From positions 1 through 23,075 of the forward strand of contig JAEDJH010000019.1 of NCBI GenBank assembly GCA_016296415.1: DNA of 23,075 nt. The letters run 5' to 3'. The translations under genes and the position numbers were made by a program. The notes beneath the pieces are model-generated. The model had not been told where the DNA came from. It did not search any database and worked only from the letters and a program-made list of their open reading frames with translations. Source of the stretch: Clostridia bacterium (GTDB lineage: Bacteria; Bacillota; Clostridia; Christensenellales; CAG-138). Below, one piece after another: positions 8,981 through 16,185 of the stretch (positions are counted from its first letter, which is position 1; each line of letters starts with the position of its first letter).

Positions 8981-9020
8981 GAAAACGAGGCGGTTTTTGA
9001 ACTCCGCCCCGTTTCTTTTT
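8981..9020. terminator. Bidirectional terminator between WYL regulator and CPBP protease genes
   Basis: GAAAACGAGGCGG (8981-8993) pairs with CCGCCCCGTTTC (9004-9015) with one A-C mismatch. CTTTTT follows on the plus strand and TTTTCC on the minus strand. It sits between two converging genes, so it can serve both. Confidence 0.75.
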
Positions 9021-9022
9021 AT

Positions 9023-9973
9023 TTACTCATTGTTCGCCTTTTTGGGAAGAAAAAGCAGCAGCGCTGTTGCGGCAAGCAGCACCGCCGTAACCGCAAGACC
9101 GCCCTCCAAGCCGAAGCTTCCGCCGTTTATAAGCGACTTTTCCGTTGTTTTGGCCACAAGCACCGAGGTTTGCGATTCTATGCCGCTGACCTGCACGCCG
9201 AAGATATGCCCCTGGAAAAAGTTCCATGACGCATGCGCTCCGGCAGCACCCCAAATATTATCCGTCCGAAGCACAAGCAGAGCAAAAAACACGCCCGACA
9301 GCAGAAGGTTGATGAATGCAAGCGGCGTCATTCCCGGATTTCCAAGATGCAGTGCGGCAAATATCAGCGAACTTACGCCCAGCGAGATTGCGGCCGCATT
9401 TTTGCGGTTGAGCGAGCAGGCAAACGATGGCAGAAGATAGCTCCTAAGCATTACCTCCTCACTCATCCCTTGCACGATATAGCCCACGAAAAACAGCGCA
9501 ATCATTACGGCGGTTTCGGTCGAAAACGCTGACACCGACAGCTTCGTACCGCCAAATGCCACGGATATACCGAGCGCCGCCGCTATCATCACCGCACCCG
9601 TGAGGTAGCCCAAAGCATATTTTTTAAGCCAGCCCTCCCGTACGAAACCCATCGAACGAAGCGAACGCCTCTCTTTTTTCAGACAATAGAACATCACAGC
9701 GGCGATGTCTATCCCCTTCAAAAAGAGCATCAGCAGGGTTATCCACGGCGGCAGATTGTTCATAACGGCAGACGCATCAAAATTATACACGCCGTTGGAT
9801 AGCACAATCTCCCTGACAGCCCAAGCGATCACGGCGGGAACGAGCAATACGGATTGTATCGTCATGCCTATTCCGAACACGAGGAAAAACAGACCTATCT
9901 GCTTGAACGGCTCTTTGCTGTTTGCCTCGCACCGTGCCTCACGGAGCATTGCGCTTTTGTTTATGTCGAGCAT
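9023..9973 (-). CDS. CPBP-family intramembrane glutamic endopeptidase
   Basis: 316-aa polytopic membrane protein of the CPBP (Abi/CaaX-like) protease family. The active-site motifs are complete: SEEVMLRSYLL with Glu172-Glu173 and Arg177, FAALHLGNPG with His209, and AHASWNFFQGH with His247 and Asn251. At least six hydrophobic segments surround them. In bacteria these enzymes act in protein processing, peptide maturation or bacteriocin immunity; the substrate here is unknown. The ATG at 9973 has GGAG 5 nt upstream; an in-frame ATG at 10009 would overlap the preceding gene and lacks a site. It starts 25 bp after the aminopeptidase stop, so the two are probably co-transcribed. A final hydrophobic helix lies near the C-terminus. 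Confidence 0.9.
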   Translation of the reverse strand: MLDINKSAMLREARCEANSKEPFKQIGLFFLVFGIGMTIQSVLLVPAVIAWAVREIVLSNGVYNFDASAVMNNLPPWITLLMLFLKGIDIAAVMFYCLKKERRSLRSMGFVREGWLKKYALGYLTGAVMIAAALGISVAFGGTKLSVSAFSTETAVMIALFFVGYIVQGMSEEVMLRSYLLPSFACSLNRKNAAAISLGVSSLIFAALHLGNPGMTPLAFINLLLSGVFFALLVLRTDNIWGAAGAHASWNFFQGHIFGVQVSGIESQTSVLVAKTTEKSLINGGSFGLEGGLAVTAVLLAATALLLFLPKKANNE

Positions 9974-9998
9974 ATATTCTCCACTAAATTCAGTTTGA

Positions 9999-11225
9999 TC
10001 AGAAGGCAAAGTTTCCGTTCACAAACACGGGTATTTTCTCCCCGTCATGCGTTATGCCCACGATATTCAGGTCGGCCGTGCCTATCATAAAGTCCACGTG
10101 GGTTTTTGAAATGTTCAGTCCGTGCGCCTTTTGTTCCTCGGGCGTCATTTCGTCGCTGCCCTTGACCATGGGATATGCCTCGCCGAACGCAAAGTGACAC
10201 GCTGCGTTTTCGTCAAACAGGGTGCTGTAAAACAGCGTTTTGGAATTTTGTATCGGTGAATCGTACGGCACGAGCGCAACCTCTCCGAGGTATGATGCTC
10301 CCTCGTCGATGGAGATTGCGTTTTTGAGTATCTCCTCGCCCTTTTCCGCATGAACCTCCACGATCTTTCCGTCCTTTAATATCATATAGAAGTTGTCGAT
10401 TATGTTTCCGTCCTTGACAAGGGGCATGGACGCCACTATCTTACCGTTTACGCCGTCGAACTTCGGCGCCGAGAATATCTCCTCGGTAGGCATGTTTGCA
10501 ACAAATTCTATGCCGCCCTTTGAAATCTCCGAACCGGCCGCCCAAAAGTGATTTTCGGGAAGCTCCACCATGAGATCCGTGCCGAGCGAGTTTGTATAAT
10601 GCAGATACTTGAAGTTATACTCCGTCAGCTTATCCCTGTAGTACGAAAGCCTTTTTATATGCTCATGCCAAAGCTGTACGGGGTCGGTTTCGTCCTCGAC
10701 TCTGACCGCCGCAAAGATCTTCTCCCACAGCTTTTCCATGGCCTCCTGTTCCGTCTTTGCATCGGGAAAAACCCTTTTCGCCCACGACGGGATCGGCACG
10801 GAGGCGATGCACCAGGGTGTTCCGTTGTTCGTGACGGCGTTTCTGTACTCAGAAAGCGCCGCACCGCTTGCGATGGAGGCGCGCCTCAGCCTGTCCGGAT
10901 CCACGCCCTTGAGGTTCTCGGGATCGGATGCGCTTATCCTCAAAAATCCCGCGCCCTGACGGGCATAGCCGTTGTAGAAGTTCTTTCGCCATTCGGGTAC
11001 TTCGTCAAACACCTCGTCTGCTGCATGAAGATACTTCTGCCTCGCCAGATAATCGTCGCCCCAGTCCATTATGACCTCACGGCAGCCCACGGCGTATGCC
11101 GCAGAGGCGCACATACGTGCAAACGCCGCACACTCGACGGGCGCAGCGATTATGACGGTTTGTCCCTTTTGCACATTAAGTCCGACTTCTACCAAAAGTC
11201 GTGCGTACTTTTCAAGTTTGTTCAT
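9999..11225 (-). CDS. M29-family aminopeptidase (thermophilic aminopeptidase / AmpS type)
   Basis: 408-aa cytoplasmic metallo-aminopeptidase of family M29, which releases N-terminal residues from peptides using two divalent metal ions. Signature blocks include FVANMPTEEIFSAP (241-254, Glu ligand), LGEVALVPYDSPI (313-325, Glu315), CHFAFGEAYP (343-352, His344) and SKTHVDFMIGT (373-383, His376 and Asp378). Length is typical. The start is uncertain by three codons: ATG at 11225 gives the family-like MNKLEKYARLL, with AAGGAG 11 nt upstream, while ATG at 11234 sits only 2 nt from that site. It lies 63 bp after spoIIID, so read-through from the spoIIID promoter is possible, and precedes the CPBP gene by 25 bp. 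Confidence 0.93.
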   Translation of the reverse strand: MNKLEKYARLLVEVGLNVQKGQTVIIAAPVECAAFARMCASAAYAVGCREVIMDWGDDYLARQKYLHAADEVFDEVPEWRKNFYNGYARQGAGFLRISASDPENLKGVDPDRLRRASIASGAALSEYRNAVTNNGTPWCIASVPIPSWAKRVFPDAKTEQEAMEKLWEKIFAAVRVEDETDPVQLWHEHIKRLSYYRDKLTEYNFKYLHYTNSLGTDLMVELPENHFWAAGSEISKGGIEFVANMPTEEIFSAPKFDGVNGKIVASMPLVKDGNIIDNFYMILKDGKIVEVHAEKGEEILKNAISIDEGASYLGEVALVPYDSPIQNSKTLFYSTLFDENAACHFAFGEAYPMVKGSDEMTPEEQKAHGLNISKTHVDFMIGTADLNIVGITHDGEKIPVFVNGNFAF

Positions 11226-11288
11226 CCTTTGCATAGCTCCTTTGCATTTGTTATATAATATTTTCTCAAAACGGCGCCGCTTTGTCAA

Positions 11289-11543
11289 TCATAATGCCGC
11301 ACTTTTGTATTTCCGGTGTGTCGCTTCTCCGCCGCGTATATGTCTCTCCGCCTTGTTCTTGTCCAGCACCGCCTGCACTCTGGCATACAATGCGGGGTTT
11401 ATGTGCCTCAGCCTGTGCGTTATGTCCTTATGTACGGTGGATTTGCTTACCGCAAAAAGCTTTGCGGCGTTTCGCACCGTCTGACCGCTTTCGGCGATAT
11501 AGCTGCCTATGCGTTCCGCCCTTTCGTCTATATAGCTATACAT
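11289..11543 (-). CDS. spoIIID: Sporulation transcription factor SpoIIID
   Basis: 84-aa mother-cell regulator that follows SigE activation and tunes the SigE/SigK programme. The match to the family is strong: YIDERAERIGSYI, then TVRNAAKLFAVSKSTVHKDI (the helix-turn-helix, about 22-41), then RLRHINPALY and the basic tail RHIRGGEATHRKYK. The basic C-terminal tail helps DNA binding in the Bacillus protein. The ATG at 11543 has GGGGGAAG 5-6 nt upstream. A SigE-like promoter lies 30-58 bp upstream. In Bacillus subtilis spoIIID is followed by mbl; here an MreB/Mbl-family gene lies nearby on the other strand beyond rpsU. The presence of this gene is the best evidence that the organism forms spores. 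Confidence 0.97.
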   Translation of the reverse strand: MYSYIDERAERIGSYIAESGQTVRNAAKLFAVSKSTVHKDITHRLRHINPALYARVQAVLDKNKAERHIRGGEATHRKYKSAAL

Positions 11544-11573
11544 GAATACTTCCCCCTTCGATTACGCTATCTA

Positions 11574-11601
11574 ATGTTATGTGGCGTGTACATTCGTTAT
11601 G
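11574..11601 (-). promoter_or_regulatory. SigE-type sporulation promoter of spoIIID
   Basis: On the minus strand CATAAC (-35 region, 11596-11601) is followed after its ATA by exactly 16 bp and then CATAACAT (-10, 11574-11581). This fits the Bacillus SigE pattern ATA-N16-18-CATANNNT. It lies 30 bp upstream of the spoIIID start, and spoIIID is a known SigE target in Bacillus. Confidence 0.65.
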
Positions 11602-11669
11602 AATGGGACCTGCTCCGGCGCCTTGGCAAATTTCGTTTGAAAATATCCAAATTACGGTCATCTAAATTA

Positions 11670-11698
11670 TTGACTTATTCAAAAACACCCTATATAAT
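11670..11698 (+). promoter_or_regulatory. Strong SigA promoter of rpsU
   Basis: TTGACT (11670-11675), 17-bp spacer, TATAAT (11693-11698). Five of six and six of six consensus bases at ideal spacing fit a highly expressed ribosomal gene. The start would be near 11705, giving a leader of about 60 nt. Confidence 0.85.
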
Positions 11699-11764
11699 AA
11701 GGCTTGTGCTTTCGTAGATACGAAGTAATGGTCCTTGATGTTACATCAGAGGGGAGGGATATTG

Positions 11765-11932
11765 ATGGAAATTCGTGTTGGCGAAAATGAATCCTTGGAG
11801 AGTGCTCTTAAGAGATTTAAGCGTAAATGCGCCCGTTCCGGCGTCTTGGCGGAGGTCAGGAGACGTGAGCATTATGAAAAGCCCAGTGTAAAGCGCAAGA
11901 AGAAGGCCGAAGCGGCAAGAAAGCGTAAATAA
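11765..11932 (+). CDS. rpsU: 30S ribosomal protein S21
   Basis: 55-aa basic protein of the small ribosomal subunit, beginning MEIRVGENESLESALKRFKR and ending in a lysine/arginine-rich tail KRKKKAEAARKRK, as in other Bacillota S21 proteins. The ATG at 11765 is supported by GAGGGGAGGG upstream and by the start of family homology; an in-frame upstream ATG at 11735 is not. It has its own strong promoter and a terminator about 100 bp downstream, so it is a single-gene unit. The frequent partner yqeY is not present here. Confidence 0.97.
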   Translation: MEIRVGENESLESALKRFKRKCARSGVLAEVRRREHYEKPSVKRKKKAEAARKRK

Positions 11933-11938
11933 TCGACT

Positions 11939-11983
11939 ATCGCAATGTTTTCGGGAACTCGTTTGATCACTTCCCGATGCGAT
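11939..11983 (+). other. Long imperfect hairpin after rpsU
   Basis: ATCGCA (11939-11944) pairs with TGCGAT (11978-11983), and inside it CGGGAA (11952-11957) pairs with TTCCCG (11971-11976), leaving a 13-nt loop. It starts 6 bp after the rpsU stop and has no T-tract, so it is not itself a terminator. It may stabilise the 3' end of the mRNA. Confidence 0.5.
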
Positions 11984-12028
11984 GCTAATGTTTGACCATT
12001 ATGTATCCACAGGCTATATAAAAATCAA

Positions 12029-12056
12029 GGGTGCGGCAAAAACCGCATCCTTTTTT
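12029..12056 (+). terminator. Intrinsic terminator of rpsU
   Basis: GGGTGCGG (12029-12036) pairs with CCGCATCC (12043-12050) over 8 bp, with one G-T wobble and a 6-nt loop, followed directly by TTTTTT. Confidence 0.88.
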
Positions 12057-12127
12057 ATGCCCAAAATCGCCTCGAATTGCCCGTTTTTTTCCAAAGCAAA
12101 CGTATATTAGCCTATATATCGGGAATA

Positions 12128-12144
12128 ATCCTATATCATAGGAT
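12128..12144. promoter_or_regulatory. 7-bp inverted repeat before the MreB-family gene
   Basis: ATCCTAT (12128-12134), spacer ATC, ATAGGAT (12138-12144). The perfect repeat ends 3 bp before the GGAGG of the downstream gene. It could be a small operator or an RNA hairpin limiting ribosome access. I see no good SigA promoter for the actin gene in the 100 bp between it and the rpsU terminator. Confidence 0.4.
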
Positions 12145-12158
12145 ACCGGAGGAAATAT

Positions 12159-13217
12159 ATGGGTATTTTTTCGACATTGTTTACAAAAAAGGGCTTGGCA
12201 ATAGATCTCGGGACGGTCAATACGGTAATTGCAAAACAGGACGTGGGTATCGTGCTGAAAGAGCCGAGCATAGTCGCCGTTTCTACAGGACCCGAGAGGA
12301 CCTTGCTTGCGTTCGGCAGCGGCATTCCCCTTTCGAACGCTCCGCTTTGCATGAAAATCGTTTCTCCGATGAAGGATGGCGGAGTATGCGACGCCCCCCT
12401 CGCCGGACAAATGCTGACAGGATTCATTCACAAGGCGCTCGGACGCCGTCCCAGTATGCTCGGAATAAATGCCGTGATATGCGTTCCCGGCTGTACCACC
12501 GAGATAGAACGAACGGCAATAATCGCTGCGGCAAGAAGCGCGGGAGTGCGCCGTGCGTTGATACTCGACGAGGCGCTTGCCGCCGCCGTCGGCGCAAATA
12601 TGCCCGTTTCCGAATGCAGGGGCTCCATGGTGGTCGATATAGGCGGCGGAACCACCGATGCGGCTGTTGTTTCCTTAAACGGTATTGCCGCCTCAACGTC
12701 CATAAGGACGGGCGGCACGCATATAAACGAGGCGATTATACTGCGGATAAAAAACCGTTTCGGAATATCTATAGGCGAAAAGACCGCCGAGGAATTAAAG
12801 CAGGAGATCGGTCTCAAGCCCGACGCCGACGCCTCTGTATATGTTCGGGGAAGGCGAATGAGCACGGGGCTTCCCGACGGTATAGAAATACCCTGCTCCG
12901 AAGTTGCGGCGGCAATAGGCGAGCCTCTTTGCAAAATCGTCGATGCGGTATTGGAGACGCTTGCAAAAACTCCGCCCGAGCTGTCCGGCGACATAATCGA
13001 CACGGGTATAATGCTCACCGGCGGCGGGGCTTTGCTAAAGGGGCTTGACGAGAGGATAAGACTCGCAACGGGCATAGATACTTATGTTGCCGATTCGTGC
13101 ATGGACTGCGTGGTTTTGGGTGCGCTCAGAATGCTCGAATATCCCATGAAAAGCCTCTATGCCGCCGCAGACGAACACCCCTTGTCGGACAGCTTCAAGT
13201 ATGCCTCTGTTGAATGA
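12159..13217 (+). CDS. MreB/Mbl-family rod-shape actin (divergent)
   Basis: 352-aa bacterial actin homologue; such proteins form membrane-bound filaments that direct cell-wall synthesis. ATP-site motifs are present: phosphate-1 DLGTVNT (16-22), phosphate-2 DIGGGTTD (160-167), DEALAAAVGA with Glu138, and the adenosine motif TGGGALLKGLD (287-297). A short amphipathic N-terminus (MGIFSTLFTKK) fits membrane attachment. It differs from typical MreB: PMKDGGVCDAP replaces the usual PMKDGVIADF, DEAL replaces EEPM, and a tail of about 20 residues extends past the usual end. GGAGG lies 6 nt before ATG 12159. No mreC or mreD follows. Proximity to spoIIID argues for an Mbl-type rather than mreBCD-type copy, but this is inference. 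Confidence 0.9.
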   Translation: MGIFSTLFTKKGLAIDLGTVNTVIAKQDVGIVLKEPSIVAVSTGPERTLLAFGSGIPLSNAPLCMKIVSPMKDGGVCDAPLAGQMLTGFIHKALGRRPSMLGINAVICVPGCTTEIERTAIIAAARSAGVRRALILDEALAAAVGANMPVSECRGSMVVDIGGGTTDAAVVSLNGIAASTSIRTGGTHINEAIILRIKNRFGISIGEKTAEELKQEIGLKPDADASVYVRGRRMSTGLPDGIEIPCSEVAAAIGEPLCKIVDAVLETLAKTPPELSGDIIDTGIMLTGGGALLKGLDERIRLATGIDTYVADSCMDCVVLGALRMLEYPMKSLYAAADEHPLSDSFKYASVE

Positions 13218-13230
13218 GGGAAATAAAATC

Positions 13231-13251
13231 AGGCTCCGTTTTACGGAGCCT
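13231..13251. terminator. Hairpin terminator between MreB-family gene and mgtE
   Basis: AGGCTCCG (13231-13238) and CGGAGCCT (13244-13251) form a perfect 8-bp stem with a 5-nt loop. On the minus strand it is followed by GATTTTATTT, a fair T-tract for mgtE. On the plus strand the T-tract is poor, so it mainly serves mgtE. Confidence 0.7.
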
Positions 13252-13271
13252 TCGGCTTTGCAGGGTTCTTT

Positions 13272-14639
13272 TTACAGTCTCTCTCCGAGGAAGCCCATCG
13301 CAAGGTTAAAAAACACGAGCATGGAGCAGGCGTCGGTGAGCGTGGTTATCATCGGCGACGCCATTATCGCCGGGTCAAGCTTCAGCTTTTTTGCCAATAT
13401 CGGAAGCACGCAGCCGAGCGACTTTGAAACGCATACCGTTATCATAAGCGTAAGGCTGACCACCGTCGCCACGCCTATATCGGCGTACTGTATGTATATT
13501 CGGGCAAAATTCACGGCACAAAGCACCACGCCGCAGAGAAGTGCGACACGCACCTCTTTAAACCAGACCCTGATAAAGTCCGAAGTCTTTATTTCGTCAA
13601 GCGCAAGTCCTCTTATTATCATCGTGCTCGTCTGCGAACCGCAGTTTCCTCCCGTACCCATCAGCATGGGTATGAACGACACAAGAAGCGGAAGTCCGGC
13701 TATCGCCGCCTCGAAGCCCTCGAGCATCGCACCTATCGCCATTGCGGAAACCATCAGCACGAGCAGCCAAATTATCCTGTTTTTTGCAAGCTTGAACACC
13801 GATGTTTTAAGATAGCTTTCTTCGCTCGGAGCCATACCTGCCATCTTTTCAAAGTCCTCGGTATTCTCCTCCTGTATTACGTCCACTGCGTCGTCAATGG
13901 TTACTATGCCTACCATCCTTGTTTCGTTATCAACAACGGGGAGCGAAAGCATGTCGTACTTTGAAAACAGCTTTGCAACCTCTTCCTTGTCGTCCATAGT
14001 CTTGGCAAAGATGACATTTTCATCCATTATATCGTCTATAACCGTGCCCATGTCGGAAAGGAGCATATCACGCACGGATACCGTTCCTATCAGATGCCTC
14101 AGTGCATCGGTGACATAGCAGGTGTAGATCGTTTCCATATCCGCACCCACACTTCTGATGGTGTCGAACGCCTGTGCGACCGTTTTTCCGCATTTGAGGC
14201 TGATATATTCGTTTGTCATTATGCTTCCGGCGGAATCGTCGGGATACTTGAGGTATTGGTTTATGAGCCTTCTGTTTTCCGCACCGGCATTTTTCAGCAC
14301 ACGCTTAACTACGCTTGCCGGCATTTCCTCAATCATATCAACGCAGTCGTCAAGATACAGGTCATCGATTATGTGCTTTAGCTCCGTATCCGTAAGCGCC
14401 TCGATTATCACCTGCTGAACGGATGAATCCAAATAGGCAAAGACTTCCGCCGCCGCATCCTTGGTCAGAAGCCGGAACAGCTTCAGCATTATGCTCTCCC
14501 TTTCGGCAGAGTCGTCGCAGTCCTCGTAAATTTCCTCGAAAAGCTCCGCAAGGTCAACTTCGTTCATTTCGATCGCAGCATTTTTGACCGCAATGTATTC
14601 CCTTGCGTTCAGAAGTTCAATAATCGTATCCTTTTGCAT
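13272..14639 (-). CDS. mgtE: MgtE magnesium channel/transporter
   Basis: 455-aa Mg2+ channel that admits Mg2+ and closes when internal Mg2+ is high. It has the acidic, helical N domain (about 1-130), tandem CBS domains (about 135-260, containing DSAGSIMT and VGIVTIDDAVDVIQEE), the connecting helix and five membrane helices from about 288. Pore motifs are GGNCGSQTS (330-338) and TTLTDACSMLVFF (432-444), whose Asp436 corresponds to the conserved Mg2+-selective aspartate. Length is typical. The ATG at 14639 follows GGAGGTG by 5-6 nt; an in-frame ATG at 14672 lies inside the leader. It converges with the MreB-family gene and is preceded by a promoter and a structured leader of about 150 nt. Confidence 0.95.
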   Translation of the reverse strand: MQKDTIIELLNAREYIAVKNAAIEMNEVDLAELFEEIYEDCDDSAERESIMLKLFRLLTKDAAAEVFAYLDSSVQQVIIEALTDTELKHIIDDLYLDDCVDMIEEMPASVVKRVLKNAGAENRRLINQYLKYPDDSAGSIMTNEYISLKCGKTVAQAFDTIRSVGADMETIYTCYVTDALRHLIGTVSVRDMLLSDMGTVIDDIMDENVIFAKTMDDKEEVAKLFSKYDMLSLPVVDNETRMVGIVTIDDAVDVIQEENTEDFEKMAGMAPSEESYLKTSVFKLAKNRIIWLLVLMVSAMAIGAMLEGFEAAIAGLPLLVSFIPMLMGTGGNCGSQTSTMIIRGLALDEIKTSDFIRVWFKEVRVALLCGVVLCAVNFARIYIQYADIGVATVVSLTLMITVCVSKSLGCVLPILAKKLKLDPAIMASPMITTLTDACSMLVFFNLAMGFLGERL

Positions 14640-14790
14640 TTTACACCTCCGCTGTCGATACGGCGAAGGCAAACGGGAATAAACCTGAATCAGATATGCC
14701 TTGCCGTAAACTCCAGTATTTTTTCAGTACATGGCCCTGCGTCCATAATTAGTTTTCCTCTGTCCGTATTTTGGCGGCTATAACCCACCT
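14640..14790 (-). promoter_or_regulatory. Structured 5' leader of mgtE, candidate regulatory RNA
   Basis: Transcription from the upstream promoter would begin near 14790, giving about 150 nt before the mgtE ATG. In the RNA, ACGGC-AAGGC (14707-14698) pairs with GCCUU-C-GCCGU (14670-14660), a 10-bp stem with one bulge enclosing a 27-nt loop and ending 9 nt before the GGAGG. A second hairpin, GGUGG/CCGCC, lies at the 5' end. The fold does not match the M-box, yybP-ykoY or c-di-GMP riboswitch consensus as I know them. Magnesium-dependent control is plausible from context only. Confidence 0.5.
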
Positions 14791-14796
14791 ATTTTA

Positions 14797-14825
14797 ATTT
14801 TAGTCGTTTTTTGTTCCCATTGCAA
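14797..14825 (-). promoter_or_regulatory. SigA promoter of mgtE
   Basis: On the minus strand TTGCAA (14820-14825), exactly 17 bp, TAAAAT (14797-14802). Both hexamers match most consensus positions at ideal spacing. Confidence 0.65.
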
Positions 14826-14907
14826 CACCTTTTGGAAACACAGTCTGTCCTAATTATAAACAATAGATAAGATATTATTTAAATATACGGTTTTTTATGT
14901 TTTTTTA

Positions 14908-14938
14908 TGATAGAATATGTCAGATGGTAAAGTTACCA
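14908..14938 (+). promoter_or_regulatory. Extended -10 promoter and palindrome upstream of prs
   Basis: TGATAGAAT (14908-14916) is an extended -10 element; the -35 region is weak. From 14925 to 14938 the palindrome TGGTAA-AG-TTACCA covers the expected transcription start and first transcribed bases, where a repressor or an RNA hairpin could act. The gene starts 32 bp further on. It does not resemble the Bacillus PurR box. Confidence 0.45.
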
Positions 14939-14970
14939 ATCAATATTTTCAAAAGAGGAGTACTTTTACG

Positions 14971-16128
14971 ATGTCAAAGGTTAAAAAGCCCAAGGAGTTT
15001 TTCGGGCAAGATACCCGCATAGCGCCGCTTGGCGTAATTGCCGCACCGGGAGCAATCGAGCTGAGCAGCAAGGTTGATGCACACCTTGCAAGATGGGCCA
15101 GCGAAGCCGGCTGTGAGCAGCCAAACGGCACGTTCATCTACGAAAGCCAATGCCCCAGATTTCAGTCCGGCGACGCCAAGGGACTGATCAAATCCTCCAT
15201 AAGGGGACTCGACCTTTACATCATCGTTGATATTGGAAACTACAGCTGTGAATATCAAATGTTCGGGCACACCAACCATATGTCGCCCGATGACCACTAC
15301 CAGGATCTGAAGCGTCTTATCGAAGCGATCGCAGGAAAAGCCTACCGCATCAACGTCATAATGCCTATGCTTTACGGCAGCAGGCAGCATCGCCGCAAAT
15401 TCCAGGAAAGCCTCGACTGCGCTCTGGCTCTGCAGGAGCTTCAGCGCATGGGCGTGCAGAACATTATCACCTTCGATGCTCATGACCCCCGTATGCAAAA
15501 CGCCGTACCGCTTATGGGTTTTGACAACGTAATGCCCACCTATCAGGTAATTAAGGCGCTCTACAACACTGTGCCGAACTTCAACCCCGACGTTGACCAT
15601 TTCATGGTGATCAGCCCCGACGAAGGCGCTATGGACAGGAATATGTACTATTCAAGCGTTCTCGGCGTAAATCTCGGCATGTATTACAAGAGAAGGGATT
15701 ACAGCCGCATTGTAAACGGCCGCAACCCCATAGTCGCCCACGAGTATCTCGGCGAAAACGTCGAGGGCAAGGACGTATTCGTTGCCGATGACTTCATCTC
15801 CAGCGGCGAATCCATGCTCGAGGTCGCTTATGACCTCAAGCAGCGCAAGGCGGGACGTATATTTACATACGCAACCTACACCATCTTCACCAACGGTCTC
15901 GAAAGATTTGACAAGGCGTACGAAGAAGGCGTAATCGACGGCGTATTCGGCTCCAACCTCACCTATCTGCATCCCGATCTCAAGAAGCGTGAGTGGTTCC
16001 ATGAGGTGGATGTTTCCAAATACATCGCCTGCTTCATCGCCGCACTCAACCACAATATGCCCATCGGCGATATCATCGACCCGCACGAGAAGATACAGGA
16101 GCTTCTCAAAAGGCACAGCACCAACTGA
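14971..16128 (+). CDS. prs: Ribose-phosphate pyrophosphokinase (PRPP synthetase), divergent long form
   Basis: 385-aa enzyme that makes PRPP from ribose 5-phosphate and ATP for purine, pyrimidine, NAD, histidine and tryptophan synthesis. Recognisable parts are SRQHRRKF (137-144; RQDRK region), FDAHDPRMQNAVP (168-180; flexible-loop partner), ISPDEGAMDRN (214-224), the KRRDY segment (240-244) and the PRPP loop VFVADDFISSGESM (269-282). These differ from the classical signature (VDDMIDTGGT) and the protein is about 70 residues longer than the common 310-320 aa Prs. Similar 380-390 aa forms are annotated in Clostridia. The ATG at 14971 follows AGAGGAG by 10 nt; an in-frame ATG at 14917 lies at the promoter and is rejected. 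Monocistronic, with a strong terminator. Confidence 0.88.
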   Translation: MSKVKKPKEFFGQDTRIAPLGVIAAPGAIELSSKVDAHLARWASEAGCEQPNGTFIYESQCPRFQSGDAKGLIKSSIRGLDLYIIVDIGNYSCEYQMFGHTNHMSPDDHYQDLKRLIEAIAGKAYRINVIMPMLYGSRQHRRKFQESLDCALALQELQRMGVQNIITFDAHDPRMQNAVPLMGFDNVMPTYQVIKALYNTVPNFNPDVDHFMVISPDEGAMDRNMYYSSVLGVNLGMYYKRRDYSRIVNGRNPIVAHEYLGENVEGKDVFVADDFISSGESMLEVAYDLKQRKAGRIFTYATYTIFTNGLERFDKAYEEGVIDGVFGSNLTYLHPDLKKREWFHEVDVSKYIACFIAALNHNMPIGDIIDPHEKIQELLKRHSTN

Positions 16129-16145
16129 TATGCCATAAAAACGAA

Positions 16146-16184
16146 AGGCTGCTTCGGAGTTCACCTCTGCGGCAGCCTGTTTTT
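16146..16184. terminator. Bidirectional terminator between prs and the UPF0489 gene
   Basis: AGGCTGC (16146-16152) pairs with GCAGCCT (16172-16178), extended inside by CGGAG/CTCTG. GTTTTT follows on the plus strand; on the minus strand the stem is followed by TTCGTTTTTAT. It lies between converging genes. Confidence 0.85.
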
Positions 16185-16185
16185 A

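Noticed and set aside
12138..12145. CATAGGAT as a SigE -10 element for the MreB-family gene
   Set aside because: Transcription would start inside the ribosome-binding site, leaving no usable leader.
12077..13048. 323-codon plus-strand frame overlapping the actin gene
   Set aside because: Arg/Cys-rich shadow of the MreB-family gene in another frame.
14640..14790. c-di-GMP (GEMM-I) riboswitch in the mgtE leader, suggested by GGACGCAGGGCC
   Set aside because: The GAAA-capped hairpin and the later GGUUACC stem of that class are missing. The M-box and yybP-ykoY patterns do not fit either.
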